A stretch of DNA of 64,000 bases from Coccinella septempunctata. Its lineage: Eukaryota; Arthropoda; Insecta; Coleoptera; Coccinellidae. A program made the translations under genes and the position numbers. Positions 33,331-45,807 of the stretch are shown in pieces; position 1 is the stretch's first letter; each line of letters starts with the position of its first letter. The notes beneath the pieces were generated by a model, which saw nothing but the letters and a program-made list of their open reading frames with translations, made no database searches and was not told where the DNA came from. The stretch lies in the NCBI RefSeq assembly GCF_907165205.1, contig NC_058189.1:44170270-44234269 (forward strand). Reading direction: 5' to 3'.

Positions 33331-34776
33331 AATCTTGAATAACATTCTGGAATTTCAATTCCATCAGAAAATTTGCGAAAATGCCACTGGCATTCAAGCT
33401 AGTAACGTTATTATATTAAATCACATTTTGATCAAACCCACTGAAAATGTTTGACTAAGAAACCTCAACAAGCACTGTGGCTGCTTTGTGTCGCATTGAA
33501 GCCTTCAAATCCTTTGGAACTATTTCAAAGAAAAATTTAATAATTTTGGCAGCAGGAGAAGTTGCATTTCACCAGTCAGAATCTTCTAAAGTCTGGAAAG
33601 ATAGAAATAGGAAAGAAAGGTCCCATCAACGTTTAGACATAATTTTCTATATTGACAACTTTATTTTCACCAGGCATGTCGTGGAGCACAACAGCTTCTC
33701 TGAAGAATGAAATGATTTCCAAGTTATACCAACAAAAAAACTGGAAATCATCAAATGCCTCTATAACTCGATGAGAAAAACTACTGAATGAATAGAAGAA
33801 TCTCTGTGCAATAACTTGTTGAGTGGAGCAATTATATGAAAATATGCAACCTGCCTACAAATTATTGCTGAAGAGAGGCGAGAATTTTGGAGCAGAAAAT
33901 GGATGATCCTTAAACTGTTTATAGCTACGAAAAAAAGTTTTTGATAATTATATGTTTGTACATAATTCCCTTATAAACGAAGGTTGTCTTGAATAATTTC
34001 TGTGAGTAACTTCAAGTGCATCATCAATAAAAATTCGCTAACTATTCAGGTATTTCTATTCAAGACTCCTTTCAAGTCAATTCATGCAAGGATAGTTGCG
34101 GTTTTGCTTTTCTCGAAACGATATTCAACTCTAACAATCTCAAATTACCTTCGTATCTTACCCAAAATCAAATTACGAATACGATTCCTTATGCTAGAAA
34201 CGTACTCAACTCGCATTTTCACTGGCTTCAATTCGTGATGTCAGGGAAATGAAAAATTACTATTTTAAACAAGTAACTTTCAAATTTTGCGTCCTATGAA
34301 TGTGCAAACTTGTGAAATAAGTCACGTATCAGTGGTTCTCAACTTCCCAAGAATATCTAGACTGAGGAAGACATTGATTGAATTGGGGAATTATCCAAAG
34401 AGTTTCATTATTCTGGACGATTCTTTCAGTTAGTTTCTGTTCGATGTTTATTTTATGTTTTTTATATTATGTTTTGAATTATTATGTTTTAAGTGAACGC
34501 AACAAAGACAAGGTTATCTATATCTCTATTGCGGGGAAACAAACGAGAGCGTAATCTACAGTGTGAGTAAAAACTAAGTAGAAAACTCTACTTCTTCGGT
34601 ATGAAAAATCCTCGAAAGGCTAGTTTGTTTTTAGAATTAAGTTGTCTTTTATAATTAATGAGGTTGTCATGCCACCTTTAAAATAATTTGAAATAAAAAC
34701 TGATCTGTTGCAGCATACTTCTACGAAATAGTGAATATCGAATATATGAATTTTGTGCGTTTTTACTGACTCTCTA
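33331..34776. other. Unassigned AT-rich sequence
   Basis: No gene or repeat is recognised. Confidence 0.4.
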
Positions 34777-35342
34777 TACAGTGTGAATGTCTGCCTCGTA
34801 CAAATATTTCAACAGTAGATTCTGGAGGTCAAAATAAACACTTTTTTCTTATACCTTTACTTCAGATTCGGCCCTGATAAAAAGATAAAGCCATTTTAAG
34901 TTGAAAAAACAAAATTAATTAAACCTGCGACGCTACACATTTGTGGATCTTTCAAACAGAGTTATTCAGCCAAAGTACACAATTTTTAAAATTTCACACA
35001 TACTTTTGAATTTTTGAACATCGTATTACGTACGTTCAACTTAATTTCAAGAGTTGGGTTTTTTGAATTTTTGGTATTTTTATGGTATATAATGGTCATA
35101 ATGAGAAAACTGGAAGACATGGATGATTTCATCAAATAAATGAAAAACTATATTCCGAAATTCAGTTCATTTGATGAAACCGTTTGTGAGATAAAACTAA
35201 AAATAGCATTTTTTTATGGTTTTTCAACAGCCAGTATTTTTACCGAGCCAATTAGGAAAAATGGTAAAAGAAAAAAGTGTTCCTTTTGACCTCAAGCATC
35301 TACAGATAAAATATTTGTACGACCCGAAGATTCACCCTTTAG
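34777..35342 (-). mobile_element. GTCTTTGACTCG MITE family, copy 5 (reverse orientation)
   Basis: It starts TACAGTGTGAATGTCTGCCT and ends GAAGATTCACCCTTTA. The internal landmarks run in the opposite order to the copy at 18936: GATAAAAAGATAAAGCCATT first, TTCATTTGATGAAACCG and CAACAGCCAGTA last. Both arms are present, so it is near full length with a small internal deletion. Confidence 0.85.
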
Positions 35343-35744
35343 AGGTAAATTAAAAAATGTTTGTCTCTATGTCTTCCAAAACCAACCAATTTCGGGGTAA
35401 TTCCGATATGACCGAATAGTAATTCCAGTAATTCCAGAGAACGTCGAAAATGGTCAAACGTATGCAGTATCGCTTGCGATAGAATGATAGATGACGCGCG
35501 TGTCGTTTAAGGCACGAAGTTTACCGGGTGAACTAATTTGGTATAAAATTTTTCTATTCCTATTATTCATAGAACTGAAAAAAATATTGGGTATCGAAGA
35601 ATGTTCAATTTTTTTACCGTCCTGTTGACTAACCAAATGATATTCATTATACTACCAATCATTTTCAATAATAACAACGTAGATAGAATCAAGAATATAG
35701 TAGTTACTTATAGTAAAAGAGAACCCACCAGTTCACTGATATTA
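35343..35744. other. Unassigned sequence
   Basis: Nothing is recognised before the TA target of the Tc1 element. Confidence 0.45.
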
Positions 35745-36847
35745 CACTGCGCAAAAAAATTAACGCACATTATGGAAATCCCAAATTTATTCTACAACTG
35801 AAGGTGTTCTCAATGATAATTATTTTATCAGAATTATACATGCATATGTTATCCACTTTCAACGGTTTTCTTCAATACAGATGTTTTTTCCCAGCTGGAA
35901 TAAAAAAAGATGATATTATCAGATTTTGAATGTATTGGCTCCATTCTAAAATCAGTTGTTCTCGATCAATTCTAGTGATCAATAGTTTTTTTTTCGTTTG
36001 ATTTTCTACACTCGATCGCTATGCAACGAGAAACACGCAATTTGACACAAGAGGAATGTGCCCAAGGGGTATTTTTGAGAGAAGAAGGGTGGACATACAC
36101 AAGAATTGCAGAAAGGTTTGAAGTTCAGCGATTCAGGGAGACAGGTATGAATGTCCGAAGACCAGGACAGGGTAGACCACGGGTAACAACTGCCATTCAA
36201 GAACGTTACTTGAGAGTTTCTTCGTTGAGACAACGGTTTGCAACCGCTCGCCTCCTTCAAATTCAGCTTGAGCAAACTCATGAGGTGCAAATTAGCACTC
36301 AGACATAGCCCCATACATTGGTGAAAATTTCATTTTTATGGACGATAATGCCAGACCCCATCGTTCAGGAGTACCTTGAAGAGGTTGAAGTCTCTCGAAT
36401 GGAATGGCCGGCAAGAAGTCCAGATCTCAATCCGATTGAGCAGGTTTGGGACGACCTCAATAGAAGGCTGAGAAGTTCAGAAAATCATCCAGCTACTCTT
36501 AATGACTTAGGAATCCAACTCGGAGAAATCTGGGAAGGATTAGATCAGAACATTTTAAGATCACTCATTTTGAGTATGAACCGTCGTTGCCGAGCTGTAA
36601 TTAACGCAAGGGGTGGAAATACCAAGTATTAAATCACTTATCAGCATTTCAGTATTTTGAAAATTGTGCATTTCTCTTCTTTCAAATAAGATTCGGTGAA
36701 ATCCTGAATTTTTCTTCCATTTAATGTGTCTTGTTTCGTTCAGAACCTTCCCGAGAGAACATAAAAAATAAGTTATAAAGTCAATGTAGAGTTAACTTTC
36801 ATTAAAATTGAGATTTTAAGAATGTGCGTTAATTTTTTTGCGCAGTG
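35745..36847 (+). mobile_element. Tc1-type (DD34E) transposon, internally deleted
   Basis: It has perfect inverted ends, CACTGCGCAAAAAAATTAAC at the left and its exact inverse at the right, with TA on both sides (35743-35744, 36848-36849). It is 1.1 kb long, against about 1.6 kb for complete Tc1 elements. The transposase gene keeps its N-terminal DNA-binding part and its last third, but lacks the first catalytic Asp. The perfect ends mean it could still be moved by a related enzyme supplied elsewhere. Confidence 0.95.
36021..36632 (+). pseudogene. Tc1 transposase pseudogene
   Basis: The first part (36021-36308) encodes MQRETRNLTQEECAQGVFLR with a helix-turn-helix (GWTYTRIAERFEVQ) and the GRPRVTT linker typical of Tc1 paired-like domains. 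About nine residues are missing after EVQ compared with relatives. The middle of the gene, with the first Asp, is deleted. From about 36312 the frame reads FIFMDDNARPHR (second Asp), then a short deletion shifts the frame, and VSRMEWPARSPDLNPIEQVW (Glu) follows to the stop at 36632. The spacing to the Glu fits DD34E. Confidence 0.9.
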
Positions 36848-36849
36848 TA

Positions 36850-37572
36850 TTTCAACCCATACATTTTATTTCGCCGGTTTTTGTGCCTATACCACATGAA
36901 AATTCCCATGTTGGAATCGAACCAATTGTATATTAATAATTATAAAAATCGTTTTATCATTCTATATCAGTTTTAATATGGACGTCCACGTCTATTCAAT
37001 ATATCAAGATCATCATGCCATAGGTTCTGTTCAAGCTTCAATTAAAACGTTATTGTAAGGATCAGTGAAGTAACGAAACGGTTAAATGATATTCAGTTAC
37101 ACAATTAAACTAGTCATCTTCATTTCAGTTTAGATCACCACTTGACTCCGAGCTTGACTCTGTGTTCAATACGAGTCTAAAATAGCTATGTAACTGTTCC
37201 ATCCTCACATAATCCGCGTAATTAAAATTCATATTGGAATAGACGTATTCAATATCGATTTCCTCTTGCGCAGGAAATGTTAATGTTATAGAAGTGGAAC
37301 GAGCTACTAGGAGTACCTCTTCTAGGAAGAGATTCAAATTAGTCGGATAGGATCATTCCTTCCGTTCCTACGTTGTTACAATAATAATGAAATTTTTAAC
37401 CTAGAACCGTGACAAAGATAATTCATTCCAATATTTCTTCCAACTCATAGTCTGTAGGTAAACTCAGAAAATGGCAGTACTTTTGTATTCACTGTGTCAA
37501 ATTTACCACCTTTTTAAGCTGTCATGAAATTGAATAGTTGAGACGACTAACGCAAATAAGGCACATAAATTA
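36850..37572. other. Unassigned; open frame of ~75 codons at 37125-37350 minus
   Basis: On the minus strand about 75 codons are open and end in NTESSSESSGDLN and a stop. The stretch EIDIEYVYSNMNFNYADYVR has a protein-like look, but there is no match I recognise and no start codon is convincing. It may be the C-terminal scrap of a mobile-element protein. Confidence 0.25.
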
Positions 37573-38781
37573 TACTTCATTCAAATTTATTTTAGCAGTC
37601 GGTTGGCCATGAAATAATTTTCTCAAATTTTTGTAACTAGAACGAAGTTAGGTTGGCACTCATGAAATGTCGTTAATGTCATAACGCCGTTGCCACAACT
37701 AATATCAATGTTTATTACGAAAATGCCGAAAGTGATTGAAAAAAGAGAGAGGGTTTCAGGAAGTGCTATTTAGAATTCAGATCCGCTCATTCAAATAGTT
37801 AAACCCTGATATTCTAAAATCCACAATATGTCAGACGGTAGGGAACATATTCAATGTAAGAGAATTTATATAATGTTTCATCTGAATCTAAACGACTTAT
37901 ATTTCAGCTGGATATTTCCACAATCAGAAAGATTGTGAATGAAGAGGATGACAAAGAATTTCCTTCTATTGTGAGACCCAAAAAAGTGGTGGCATTTGAG
38001 AATTTCATGTTTGAGTGAATTAATGCGAAAAGTTTACTACAGGATTTTCGATGAATGTCATCGGAGAATAAGTTCCCTAAAATGGATTTTTCTATTAATT
38101 TTTCATTTGACTTGTCCTATACAATGTAAATGTCTTAAGGTACTAATAAATACCTAATTATTATTATTACATCAACGTATTAAGATGAATAGCCACAAAT
38201 ACGCACAAGTTGCCCTGTTACTTGTTTATTCATGTGAAATTTTTTTTCAAAGGTGAAGTTCATCTTAACATGAAACTTTCTTCAATTCCTTTTACTTATA
38301 TTGATGCAAGATGATTTTTGTTGAAGAATTTAACATTCCTGTAATTATCTGTTAATTCCTTCGGGAGATACCCATTCCCAACCACTGCATCATATGCATT
38401 TCATCTTCGGGTTAATATTTTTGAAATCTACAAATGATGTAAGCCAAAGAAGATAACGAACATTAACTCTCCTCAAGCTAGTGCATATTATGATATTATA
38501 CTGATCTCTTGTATTCTCCATACAAATAACTGGATTTGGTATGCCTTCAATCAGTTTGTATAAACTTCAATTATGTTCGTCACATATTTTCCGAAGAGAT
38601 TCGACATTGTGATAAAATACGTAATAACAGAAACTTTTACGTAGAACGGGCAACATAGCGTTGATTCAAAACCCAAAAATGTTTTGACAAGCTTCATAAC
38701 CCCACATTTTCGTACTATACAGAGTGAAATGTGTCAAATTTCCATGGCCAACCGACTGCTAAAATAAAAGTGAATGAAGTA
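37573..38781 (+). mobile_element. TA-flanked DNA transposon, copy 2 (complete)
   Basis: The left end is TACTTCATTCAAATTTATTT and the right end, inverted, is TACTTCATTCACTTTTATTT; both continue to TAGCAGTCGGTTGGCCATG. TA duplicates flank it (37571-37572 and 38782-38783). It is 1.2 kb long. It contains two small transposase-like exons but no complete catalytic domain, so it is non-autonomous. The partner copy at the window start is in inverse orientation. Confidence 0.85.
37723..37990 (+). pseudogene. Transposase N-terminal exons with a 52-nt intron
   Basis: ATG at 37723 opens MPKVIEKRERV. After a frame break the exon runs to AATG/GTAAG-type donor (GTAAG at 37856-37860). The acceptor TTTCAG ends at 37907, and exon two reads LDISTIRKIVNEEDDKEFPS followed by IVRPKK. 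Copy 1 at the window start keeps the same donor and acceptor and a slightly better frame. The content (helix-turn-helix with STIRKIV, then a PKK linker) is what is seen at the N-terminus of Tc1/mariner-related transposases. No DDE block follows. The intron length is normal for small insect introns. Confidence 0.55.
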
Positions 38782-38854
38782 TATGTATACATTCCATGGT
38801 ATAAAAATTTTAAAGTATTGTAGTTTTTTTAAATACTGTCATATGCGGGGTATT

Positions 38855-40015
38855 CCAACGAAAATTTAACACCTCGATTTTCCGACTTTTAAATGAGAAT
38901 GTGGAAAATCGCTTGAACTCGTCAATTTCTGATTCGAGGTGAAACAGCTTTCTCGCTTTTTTCATCCCTGTAACTTCACAGCACATTCCTTAGATTTTGA
39001 ATAGGGGTAAGGGATATTGCGATAATTAATTTCGAAGATCGTATCGAGTACTAACCGACCCTGAAATTTCTCTTCAAAATATCCATCGATAATGAAATAA
39101 TTGCGAAAATAGTGAAAGAGGCAATGTGGAATTTATCTCGAGAATATTATGCGTAACCTACACAGTTCAAAGGTATTTATCGGATCCATTGCTACATGAC
39201 CTAAGACAGTCAAGTCCCTCACTTCGTCCCTTTCCTGCACCTTCTTTTTGTTTCAGACTGAACCAGTAGCGTCAACTTTGGCAACCAGTTGCACAACGTA
39301 AACAGCGGATAAATTTTTTCCAATCGTTAAATGTAGACAACGTTCTTAAAAATTCACGATAGACTAAGGTAAATCGAAAACATGGTCCGTCTACATTTTT
39401 GGATGAAGAAATACTACTTGTTTGGACAAAAAATTAACAACATAACTACTAATTAGTAGTTTTATCCGCTGTTTACGTTGTGGAACTGGTTGACAAATTT
39501 GACGCTACTGGTTCAGTCTGAAACAAAAAGAGGGTGCAGGAAAGAGACGAAGTGAGGGACGTGACTGTCTTAGGACATGTAGCAATGGATCCGACCTTCA
39601 GTACTAGGAAATTGTCCGAATCTTGAGTATTGTACGTGAACGTTTTCAGCAAAACTTATATTACTGCATGGAAGTGAATGGTGGCCATTTCCAGCATCAA
39701 ATAAACTAATCACAAAAGCCAGTACTTCTCCACTATTTTATTTGTCATTTCGATATCGATAGAAATTTTGAAACGAAATATCAGGATCAGGTATTACTCG
39801 ATAGGATCTTCAACATAAGGTATCGCAACACCCTGCATCCCTTTTCAAAATGAAGGGGTTGTGCTCACCCCTGTCAGGGAGTTGCAGTAACGGGGATGCA
39901 AAGGGCAGAAAAGTTGTTCCCTCTCGAATCAGAAATTGACAGGTCCAAACAACTTTCCACATACACCTTTTAATGCCGGAAAATACAGGTGTTAAGTTTT
40001 CGTTAGATCACACGT
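38855..40015. mobile_element. ~1.16-kb inverted-repeat element with nested MITE
   Basis: The left arm (AACGAAAATTTAACACCTCG near 38868, CAATTTCTGATTCGAG near 38925) recurs inverted at the right (TCGAATCAGAAATTG near 39933, GGTGTTAAGTTTTCGTT near 39990). The arms are about 250 bp and imperfect. The centre is filled by a second, unrelated inverted-repeat element at 39181-39594. No coding sequence was found. Confidence 0.7.
39181..39594. mobile_element. 414-bp foldback MITE nested in a larger element
   Basis: It starts CGGATCCATTGCTACATGAC and ends with the near-exact inverse, ATGTAGCAATGGATCCG. The arms are about 120-130 bp (shared ACTGAACCAGTAGCGTCAA and AACGTAAACAGCGGATAAA). The unpaired centre is about 150 bp. 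It is younger than its host element because it interrupts it, and its arms are more alike. Confidence 0.9.
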
Positions 40016-40763
40016 ATGTCTAGACTCTCCGTAATCTTCAATTTACTTCCATTTGAATTTTCTGGAAAATACCTGCTCTCCTATTATGAAATTTGAGATC
40101 TTTATCGATGTAATTGTTGGTATTTCGATTGCTGAGCATAATATGCTATTTGTCCGTACCTTAACAATTTTATGAAAGAATCAGAAAAATATCTTCAATG
40201 GATAAGGAAATACTCAATCGCAATAAGATAGAGAAAACTCTGCTTTCTCTAGATATAATCTATCCTAATCATATATTGGCGAGCGAATAATGATCTCAAA
40301 TGAAATACGACTCTGTTGTTAAGATAGATAATCTAAAATGTAGTCAGATTGAATTAATATTTTCGAAACTTGGTGGCCACATTTCATAATGCCGCAATTT
40401 TAGCCCCCTACTGAACGATTTAGATCATTAGCTGTGAATGCTGTTTCGTTTACTCTGAATTTGAGAATTTGAGTATGTTTTTTTTTGGGTTATCTTTATG
40501 AATTTTATTTCTATGATTGAAAGAACACAAATTTTCGGTGATCTTTTGTAACCAATTATTTTGCAGTGCCAGTAATTCTTAAAGCGAGTAGATATACGTA
40601 ATTTCAATGATTTCCAAGAAGACAGCCGCTGTCAGTGTGAAATGCCACAGTATTCTTGGATGAAAAATTTCTGCGTTTATGATTCTGAATAAGTGTGATT
40701 GTGACGCTATATTGTCTCGAGTTCGAGCATTCTTACTTAAGTAAAATGCTATCTAAAACACTT
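40016..40763. other. Unassigned AT-rich sequence
   Basis: No gene or repeat is recognised. Confidence 0.4.
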
Positions 40764-40891
40764 ATGGCCATATGCACCGTTTCATTAAACGAGATTAATT
40801 CCTTAAACGCCTTTTTTTCCATAGAGATTCTACGCATAAACGTCATTTTAGAGCTTAAACTTCGTTTAATCGAACGGTGCATACGGACATT
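40764..40891. mobile_element. ~128-bp MITE
   Basis: TGGCCATATGCACCGTTTCA at the left pairs with the right arm read inverted (TGTCCGTATGCACCGTTCGA), and both continue to TTAAACGA. The interior repeats TTAAACG and ATAAACG words. Layout and length resemble 53380-53518, although the sequences differ. Confidence 0.75.
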
Positions 40892-43800
40892 ATACAATAA
40901 ATCACTATTATAGGTAGGTCATTTTCTTATGATCATTATTGCATTGACAGCTAAATCGGATTTCAGAAAGTGGTTGTGAAATGTCATCAAATTTCTAATT
41001 GTCTAATACAGAAGACGTTGAATTGAAATTTCAAAAAAGTAGTCGACTGAGGGATACCACTGAATTATGTTTGTGAAATCTTCGGATAAATGCGGAAAAT
41101 AACGTAAACGTACATAACACCGCGTATACATATGGTAATAGACCAGGAAAGGTAGATTAAAATATCTCTGAAACCAGAGAAACTCAATGGCACGATTTTT
41201 CCTATCAACCATGATGCAACATATATAGAGTTTTCCTGCTGATAAACACGAATGTTTTCCTTTTTTTTTTGCAGTCAGGTAATAAACATCAACGGAACTA
41301 TCACGTTCTTTCTTATGCAACTGATTCATTAATATTGTGAGTGGTCTCCAGCGATAAATCATAATGAGAAAAGAGTCGTGTCACGATTCCAGAAAAAACT
41401 CTATTCATTTTCATCTGAATACTTGTAGAAGGCAGTTGCTATCAAGGTGTGAATAGGTTATTAGTCTTTTTGGTCATAATCTACACATAGAAACACTAAT
41501 TCAATCAACATGAAAATCTCCTGTGACTTTTCCAAGAATTTCTGAAATTTATATTTCGGTTCCCACTAAACAAACCTATACTGTTTCTTCTCTGTCCTCT
41601 GGGTCCTAATACACTAATGTCTTAATTCTTCTTCTCGATTGAGAATCTTCCCCGTCAATTTTGAATTGGTTCTTACTCTCATTTTGTTCTTCTGTAATAA
41701 TTTCACTTGGTTCATTTGTCCAGGTCGTTTACTCGTTTATCTCATATGCAGCTTCATGTAATGTTCGTCGTATAACTTATATATTTTATGTTGGACATAC
41801 ATGGAATGTTGGTATTCCTATGTCGAGTCTGCGTGTAATGCAAACATATTCTAGGATTCTTTGACCCACGAACGGATCCTTGGGGTACCGCTGCTACCAG
41901 AGATCTTGCTGCTGATGCTTGCCATTTAGTTTCGCGCATGAACTTCTGTCTCCAACTGTGTGGCGTAAGAGATGAACAGTCAATTGTGCTGCTTTGAGAC
42001 TCGCTCTTAGCTATGGAATACTGAATGTTGGATGATTTGAAAAATAATGGATTTTTATGTAAAACTTACACAATGCCAACGAAGTTCCTCATGGACCTCA
42101 TGATGGATAGCACTGATCTTTATTCAGATTCAGTTTCTTAATCGAAATGGATATTTCGTACACTCCGTTTTTTCTCGTGACTTTCATATCTCCTCAACAA
42201 TTTTTCACTCATATCTACAGTCGATCTATTGGTGGCGCGAAAGATTCTTCGAACATTTTTCGCCAGCGTGAACAAAGATTCCTTTAGATTCCGTTCTTCA
42301 GATTACAGTTTCATTTACCGGACTTATTAACATCGTGAGAAATAAAGTTCATCCAGCCAAACGAGCGAAGCATTCATCAAATCGTGTAAATTTTTACCGA
42401 ACCCGATAACACGCCTACAGTGTTTTAGAAGCGGTAACAATTATTACCTCAAGAACTAGCACCTAATTGTGTGGATTTCACGGAGTAAATTATTCCTCGG
42501 CTTGGAAATGCTGATGGTTCAGCTATCTTTGTAGGTGTTTAGGTGTGATAGGAAAGAAATAAGCTACAGTGAGAATTGAAGATTGTTCTGGGATAATCCA
42601 GGAAACGGCTTGTCACATAGATCAGAGACTTAATAATTGATCATAGACGTAGGAGAATTGTTAAAAATTGCTATCATTCGATCTGACTTGTGTTCCGGAT
42701 CAATGAATGGATTATCTGATTGAGATACTGTTTAGAGTGGAAACCAGTTTCTTGTACGTTATTCTGGGCGATGAGATCACTCAAACGCTAAATAGTTTCT
42801 TCCTGTGTATCGATTTTAACCTCACAAGCTTCAGAGGTCGTTCAATTCATACAAAAAATGATTTTATTTTATGGAATCATGCCATTTTATACTCAGTAGA
42901 AATAACCGAATGCTGTTGGTATTCTAGTGTTCATTTCTGCTATATACAACATTTCCAATAAAGTACTCGGTATTTGTATCCGTACCCGTATGTATCTGAT
43001 AACCTCGTCTTTTATGCGAGTAATTTTTGCTAAGAATTTATATTGTATTGCATTGCGAAAGTCCGAACGAAACCTTCAGTTGATAGTACCCCCTACCATT
43101 TAGAATTAACCAGTACTCAACAGCGTTACCCAGTACTCGTGTACTGGCAATTTATTTTATTTCATTTATTTATTTCGATTTTTACGTGAGATAATGAAAA
43201 TTTAAACTTGGGATTGCCGAATTTCTCTCATTATTTTGTAACTTAAACGGTTTTATGAAATGGCTCATTTCGATACCTAGTGGTACAAAAATACTTAGGA
43301 CTTAGTGTAAAAAAATTGAATATTAGTTCAAAATCTCGCCAATAAAATTATTACCAAATTCTTTCACAATGGCCATAAAAATCTTCTTCTTGTTCGAACC
43401 CCCCAACAATCGTCGTAAAAATGGGTTGAAATAGGGTAAGAATAACACTTTGTCAACATTTTGTCAACATAAGCACTTTCAATAAACTATGTTAATTTTT
43501 TACACTTTTTTCACCCTAAATCACACGACACAACATTTTTTTTCAAGTGAAATTTAATGAAATTTTTACGAACTTCTAGTTCTAGGGGTTTCAGCTCAGC
43601 CATCTTGGGTATTTTATATAGATAATTTTCGACTTATTTTGATGATTTCTTCATTCTGTCAAAAAAAAAGCCTCAGTTTTGAATACAACCGGTATATATT
43701 TTTTTGATAAAGAGCGTAACAATTTTTAACATCAAACAATAATTATAGCATGTGATTGAGATACAGTTTTAGCAGAGGTTAGCGAAAAATCCCAGTAAAA

Positions 43801-44095
43801 AAACCCTTTCTCTCCGTTTATGTAGGGGACTGTGAGAAATGAAACTGTTTCCAAAATAAGCTGAATATTTGATATTGAAGGGCATCTCGCACCGCAAACA
43901 TTGTTCGTTTCCTCGAAGAAAAAGTAAATCCAGTATATATCACCCCTGTTTGTAAGATGACATCATGGTGGAAACCTTTTATGCAATATAATTCTTTGTA
44001 TCCTTAGGGAAGTATTTAAAAAAAACACTGAAACACGTCAACTTTTTTTATTCAATTCTTTAATTCTGAAGTATAAATTTAAATATACAGGGTGA
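40892..44095. other. Unassigned AT-rich sequence
   Basis: A possible LINE scrap at 41800-41939 is listed separately. Otherwise only chance frames (longest 41003-41362 minus) are present. Two tandem copies of TTTGTCAACAT lie at 43449-43470. About 42220-42480 is less AT-rich, but no exon is recognised. Confidence 0.35.
41800..41939 (-). pseudogene. Possible LINE reverse-transcriptase scrap
   Basis: The minus-strand frame contains AARSLVAAVPQGSVRGSKNP. VPQGSV is the conserved block of LINE reverse transcriptases before the second catalytic region, and ICLHYTQT could stand for the usual LYTADIP. The remainder does not align, so this rests on a six-residue motif and its surroundings. Confidence 0.3.
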
Positions 44096-44400
44096 CTCGA
44101 AGAAGTCCAGCAAAATCCGTCCTGTTATTTTTATTTTCGTAACAACCTGATTTCAAGAAACTATTGATGATTGGTTTATTATGTACAATACCAGGTGAAA
44201 TAACTACACATTTTTTAAGCTCCTTTAAACTTGATTTCAACGAACTTACATGGTCTATTAATGAACAATACCAGATGAAATTTCCACAGTCGACAGTACT
44301 TGTCTCACGCGGTGTAATATATAATGGACCAGGCATTAATATAGATTTTTGAAATCAGGTGTTTCAGGAGCTTCAAAAAAATACACAGGGTGTTCCATTT
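44096..44400. mobile_element. TACAGGGTGACTCG inverted-repeat element
   Basis: It begins TACAGGGTGACTCGAAGAAG. ACCTGATTTCAAGAAACTAT (44147) recurs inverted as TAGATTTTTGAAATCAGGTG (44342-44361). An internal direct repeat, ACAATACCAG(G/A)TGAAAT, occurs at 44185 and 44265. A second head, ACACAGGGTGTTCC, follows at 44383. The open frames on both strands here are by-products of the symmetry. Confidence 0.6.
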
Positions 44401-45807
44401 GAATAAAAGGGGACGAACGTGTCCCAGTGTTCTTATAATTTTCCAGTACAATTTTATTCCATAAGTCCAAGGAACTCATGCAAATGAAAGATTAGAATAT
44501 CTTTTTCGAAAATTCTCTTTTACTGTTGAAAGTAATCTTAGATATACAAAGACCGCAATCAATATATTTCTTCCACTTTCGATCTGTAGAATTTCCCTTG
44601 GAAGGAACCTGTAGAAAATACTCATTTCCTCAGCAACGTTTCGTTGAACTCTAGTCTTCAAGCTTTAAATTATATTCCAATAGTGAAATTTCCCTTCCCA
44701 TCCGCAAAGCACAATTGTGCAAGGGTGACAAGTCGGATATCCGAGAAAAATTGAGATTAAAGTAGTCAGGAGGTCACTGGACCTACGGTCCTCCACCTCT
44801 TGACCAAGTTGTCGAGGAGAGATGATCACATGAAATTATAACCATAAGCAGGAATAAGGTCGAATCATGTCTTATCGCCGTATGCAGCGACTCTGTCATA
44901 ATTATGTCAGTCAAGGCCTGCATGGTTTCTTCTCGAGAAGCATCCGCATCCGATTATATGCGTTGTTACGCAACCGGCTTTACCTGAAAATATTCATTAA
45001 CTCGAATCACTTAGCCAAGATAAGATCGTAGCCTGAAACCTAAAAACCATATGCCCTCGTACTTCACTTCGACACATAAACGTTATTTACGATCTCTTCA
45101 ATCCCGATAAACGTTGCGATGTTCCGAATTTTGGCTGACCCGATTCGTTTTATAAATGGCGACCTAGTCGTTTTGGTCTCGTGAGAGAACACGTCCGATC
45201 GGCGATCTGTGAGATGTAGATTGTGTATGGTCGTAATTCATCGGCACCTACTCGGAAATATTTACGATACGCCTTCTGCGATTTTTGGAAATACTACTTC
45301 TTCTTTGTGCGATACCAAAATCTTCTGCATGATTTTGATTGGACATTAATTCCGTTGAAGTGGGCCTTCTATCATGTATTTGTGATATGACTACCAACTC
45401 TGCATTTCCTCATATGTTGGTGTCCTACACTGAGTGGCCTATTAGACGTTTACGGAGATTGGATCATAGGATTGTTCTGAAAATTTGGGCAATGACTTCT
45501 GACCTATCTGACTGAAATATTTTGAATGTTGCCGCTTATACGAAAAATACTCCAAACTTCGTTATTTCAAATGAGACACCTTATTTTTTATATCTCTTTT
45601 CGCCTCTCTATACCTATAAGAGTATTTTGCTCTAGTACTTCCCTATCTCTATTCCTGATACTTTCAGATATATTGACGGTTTTCCACGAAAAATTGTCTA
45701 AAAGATGATTCCACTGAAATAGGCATAAAAAAAAAATTTATTTTTTAGGAAGCTGAAATTCTGAAAATAGGTCACTGAGATTCTATATACAGAAATTTCT
45801 ATATACA
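44401..45807. other. Unassigned; balanced-composition island at 44700-45330
   Basis: About 630 bp are markedly less AT-rich than the rest of the window, with no inverted or tandem repeats and no open frame. TATAAATGG occurs at 45151. This is the best candidate for conserved regulatory DNA in the window, judged only from composition and the lack of repeats. Confidence 0.35.

Noticed and set aside
41003..41362. 119-codon open frame on the minus strand
   Set aside because: Rich in Tyr, Phe, Leu and Ile as expected from AT-rich DNA; no motif.
44079..44352. Overlapping frames on both strands
   Set aside because: They arise from the inverted-repeat symmetry of the element at 44096-44400.
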